From Bordetella sp. FB-8 (GTDB lineage: Bacteria > Pseudomonadota > Gammaproteobacteria > Burkholderiales > Burkholderiaceae_B), in the NCBI RefSeq assembly GCF_000382185.1, contig NZ_KB907784.1, forward strand, positions 992,001 through 1,056,000: 64,000 bases of DNA, written 5' to 3'. A program made the translations under genes and the position numbers. A model generated the notes under the pieces. That model did not search any database. It was given only the letters and a program-made list of their open reading frames with translations, and was not told where the DNA came from. Below, piece after piece: positions 61,631-64,000 of this stretch; position 1 is the stretch's first letter, and each line of letters starts with the position of its first letter.

Positions 61631-61634
<4 letters not shown>
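60705..61634 (+). CDS. ddpD: Dipeptide ABC transporter, ATPase DdpD
   Basis: 309 residues. Walker A 'GESGSGKSL', signature 'LSGGMGQR', Walker B 'LLVADEPTSALD', H-loop 'FISHDLP'. The last Walker A residue is Leu after Ser (GKS-L rather than GKST/T), also common in this family. C-terminal 'HPYTRALLAASPTL' is the OppD/DppD region. Confidence 0.92.
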
Positions 61635-62383
<749 letters not shown>

Positions 62384-62451
62384 GCGGATAGCGGCAAGGC
62401 CTGCAAGACGGGGCGGCGCGGGAATCGCAGCGCCCGTAAGCCGGTTCGCGC

Positions 62452-63714
62452 TCAGTCGTCCGCCCTGATGGTCGTGCGGATCCCGAGCTGGCCGGCCATT
62501 TCGTCTATGGCGCCGGGCAGGCCCTGCGGACCGGGTCCGGGCCCAGGACCGGACGGCATGTCGTCGGCGGCCACGACGCGATCGCGGCCCTGGGCCTTGG
62601 CGGCATACAGTGCCGTGTCGGCGCGCCGCATCAGATTTTCCATGGGTTCGCCGGCGCGGTATTCGTCCACCCCCGCGCTGAATGTGAAAACCGGCACGGC
62701 GTCGTCCACCGTGCGGGAATAATCGTCGCGCAGGCTCACGCGCAAGATGTCGAGCCTGGAGGCCGCCTCCTGCCGATGCAGACCCGGGAACATGATGACG
62801 AACTCCTCTCCGCCCAGGCGGCCGAACACATCGGCCTCGCGCAGCGAGGAAACGATAAGCTGGCCCACGCGCGTAAGGACCAGATCACCCATCGCGTGCC
62901 CGTACTGGTCGTTGATGGATTTGAAGTGATCCAGATCGACGATGGCCACCGAAAACACGCCGCTGGCCTTGCTCGTCTGCTCGATCACCGCGTGCAGCCT
63001 GGCGAAGAAGCCGCGCCGGGTCAGCGCCCCGGTCAGTTCGTCCTGGTTGACCCAGTACTCCAGGCGCTCGGTCATGTCGTCATGCGCGAGCATGGCCATG
63101 CCGATCGACAGCGCGGGCAGGACCAGCAGCAACGTGAATACAAAGGCGATATTCACGGGCGTGGGCAGCAGCAGCGTCGTCTGATGCATCGCGCCGATGC
63201 CGTAGGCGACACCCCGTATCACGCTGACCAGCACACCCAGGGCAAGAACGCCCAGCATGAAACCGTAGGCATAGAACGGGCGCTTGGGCTTGCGGTGGGC
63301 CCAGACGAGCCAGCCCATGCCGGCATACATGCAAACGAAGAAAATCGAAAAGACGACGACACGGGCATCGAAATCCTGTTCGATATTGTTCCAGTAGCAG
63401 ATAGCCGCGATCGCGATCAGCAGGCCCAGGTATGGCAACAGCATTGCCGGCGGCCGTCGGAAAAACTGCCGACATCCCTGGTAGCCCTGCACGATCGCGC
63501 AGCAAAACAGCGCATTGCCCAGGACCACCAGCAGGAAACTCGAACTGGCATCGCGCAATGCATAAAGAAGCATGCCGGCAATGGCCAATAGGTTAGCCGC
63601 CATCCAGCGGCTGATGCCGGGGATGCCCGCATGACGCAGCGATCCGAAAATCGCCAGGCTCATGAAATTGGCCAACGTCATGACCGCAAACAGGATGCTG
63701 AGAGAAGTGAGCAT
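62452..63714 (-). CDS. Membrane-bound diguanylate cyclase (GGDEF domain)
   Basis: 420 residues from ATG 63714. N-terminal part (about 5-220) has six or seven hydrophobic helices. GGDEF domain about 225-385: 'DLDHFKSINDQYGHAMGD', active-site G301-G-E-E-F305, and the inhibitory I-site R292-x-x-D295 exactly 5 residues upstream, so it should be active and product-inhibited. A 'GPGPGPGP' tract near residue 390 precedes a short tail. Convergent with ddpF; the sensed signal is unknown. Confidence 0.93.
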   Translation of the reverse strand: MLTSLSILFAVMTLANFMSLAIFGSLRHAGIPGISRWMAANLLAIAGMLLYALRDASSSFLLVVLGNALFCCAIVQGYQGCRQFFRRPPAMLLPYLGLLIAIAAICYWNNIEQDFDARVVVFSIFFVCMYAGMGWLVWAHRKPKRPFYAYGFMLGVLALGVLVSVIRGVAYGIGAMHQTTLLLPTPVNIAFVFTLLLVLPALSIGMAMLAHDDMTERLEYWVNQDELTGALTRRGFFARLHAVIEQTSKASGVFSVAIVDLDHFKSINDQYGHAMGDLVLTRVGQLIVSSLREADVFGRLGGEEFVIMFPGLHRQEAASRLDILRVSLRDDYSRTVDDAVPVFTFSAGVDEYRAGEPMENLMRRADTALYAAKAQGRDRVVAADDMPSGPGPGPGPQGLPGAIDEMAGQLGIRTTIRADD

Positions 63715-63925
63715 GGCCCACCGCGGCAAAACTCGGTTTATCGAACTTCTGACACATTCTATAACGTATTCACACAACCAGGCCGTGGCCGGCCGCACCT
63801 TGCCACCGGGAAATCCCTAGCTAGCCCCCACTGCCAGCCCATCCTATTTTTTAGGATTGATGCACGTGCATATAAATGGCCGGGCAGTCCTTGTTTCACC
63901 GCTCGGCCCATAACGGGAACTGACA
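63715..63925. promoter_or_regulatory. Divergent promoter with two adjacent dyads
   Basis: ATCCTA-TTTTT-TAGGAT (63841-63857) and the perfect 12-bp palindrome ATGCACGTGCAT (63860-63871) lie side by side 55-85 bp before the plus-strand gene. TATAAAT follows directly and could be a -10. GGGAAC precedes the start codon at 63926. Confidence 0.5.
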
Positions 63926-64000
63926 ATGAAAGTAGCGATCCTCGGCGGCGGACACGGCTGCTATGCGGCAGCAGCGGACTTCACCCTGCGCGGCCACGAG
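63926..64000 (+). CDS. Nucleotide-binding dehydrogenase, 5' end (octopine/nopaline dehydrogenase-like)
   Basis: Only 25 codons are in the window. 'VAILGGGHGCYAAAADFTLR' is a Rossmann GxGxxG-type N-terminus as in NAD/NADP octopine/nopaline dehydrogenases; ketopantoate reductases start similarly. GGGAAC 7-12 nt upstream. Confidence 0.65.
   Translation, partial: MKVAILGGGHGCYAAAADFTLRGHE

Overview
GC-rich (about 60-65 % by eye) bacterial chromosome segment. Tightly packed catabolic operons, many ATGA stop/start overlaps, and gene content (fmd/amiE amide operon with a Urt-type transporter, hpa homoprotocatechuate operon, D-Ala-D-Ala dipeptidase with a Ddp transporter, TonB siderophore receptor, Lrp/IclR/MarR/XRE-cupin regulators) point to a beta-proteobacterium of the Alcaligenaceae (Bordetella/Achromobacter type). 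This is inferred from gene content only. I saw no rRNA, tRNA, CRISPR array, insertion sequence or phage gene.

Left part, 1-10745 (minus strand): an amide-nitrogen operon. Read in its own direction it runs urea/amide ABC transporter (urtA-like, urtB, urtC, urtD, urtE), formamidase fmdA, zinc-ribbon fmdB, aliphatic amidase amiE, then decayed CbbQ/NorQ-type AAA+ and NorD-type genes, and an NCS1-permease-type membrane protein with a Cys-rich C-terminal module that runs off the window. Behind the operon promoter lies a decayed LacI-type regulator (about 10881-11190).

11362-19232: a polyamine/GABA-type block (puuB-like oxidase, gabD, a large FAD/Fe-S dehydrogenase, gabT; minus strand) with a divergent Lrp/AsnC regulator. 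19263-32979 (minus strand): a second amino-compound block made of cupin, FAD amino-acid oxidase, double GNAT protein, oligopeptide-type ABC transporter with fused ATPases, HAD protein and aldehyde dehydrogenase; then a class III PLP enzyme resembling AGXT2L phospho-lyases, an APH-type kinase and an XRE-cupin regulator. Three promoters here share a 15-bp motif (ATTTTYAATATWNTG), so I propose one regulon that degrades a hydroxylated or phosphorylatable amino acid such as 5-hydroxylysine.

33134-37251 (plus strand): DUF2946 protein, PCu(A)C copper chaperone, and a bd-superfamily oxidase-like trio (CydA-like protein with a C-terminal haem c domain, a multi-span membrane partner, a small cytochrome c). 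37271-42417: epoxide hydrolase, acyl-CoA synthetase, and an NRAMP-like transporter with altered metal-site motifs and a 466-nt structured leader.

42572-53194: homoprotocatechuate meta-cleavage operon hpaG1-hpaG2-hpaE-hpaD-hpaF-hpaH-hpaI (minus strand) behind a perfect 38-bp palindrome that overlaps the predicted -10. Its MarR repressor hpaR lies 4 kb away, separated by a metallo-beta-lactamase-fold protein, a DUF2783 protein, an aromatic FAD monooxygenase and an IclR regulator. A second 38-bp dyad with the same core overlaps the hpaR stop codon. 53421-56343: PepSY protein and siderophore receptor with a Fur-like box. 56531-62383 (plus strand): ddpX-ddpABCDF. 62452-63714: diguanylate cyclase (minus strand). 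From 63926: start of a nucleotide-binding dehydrogenase cut by the window end.
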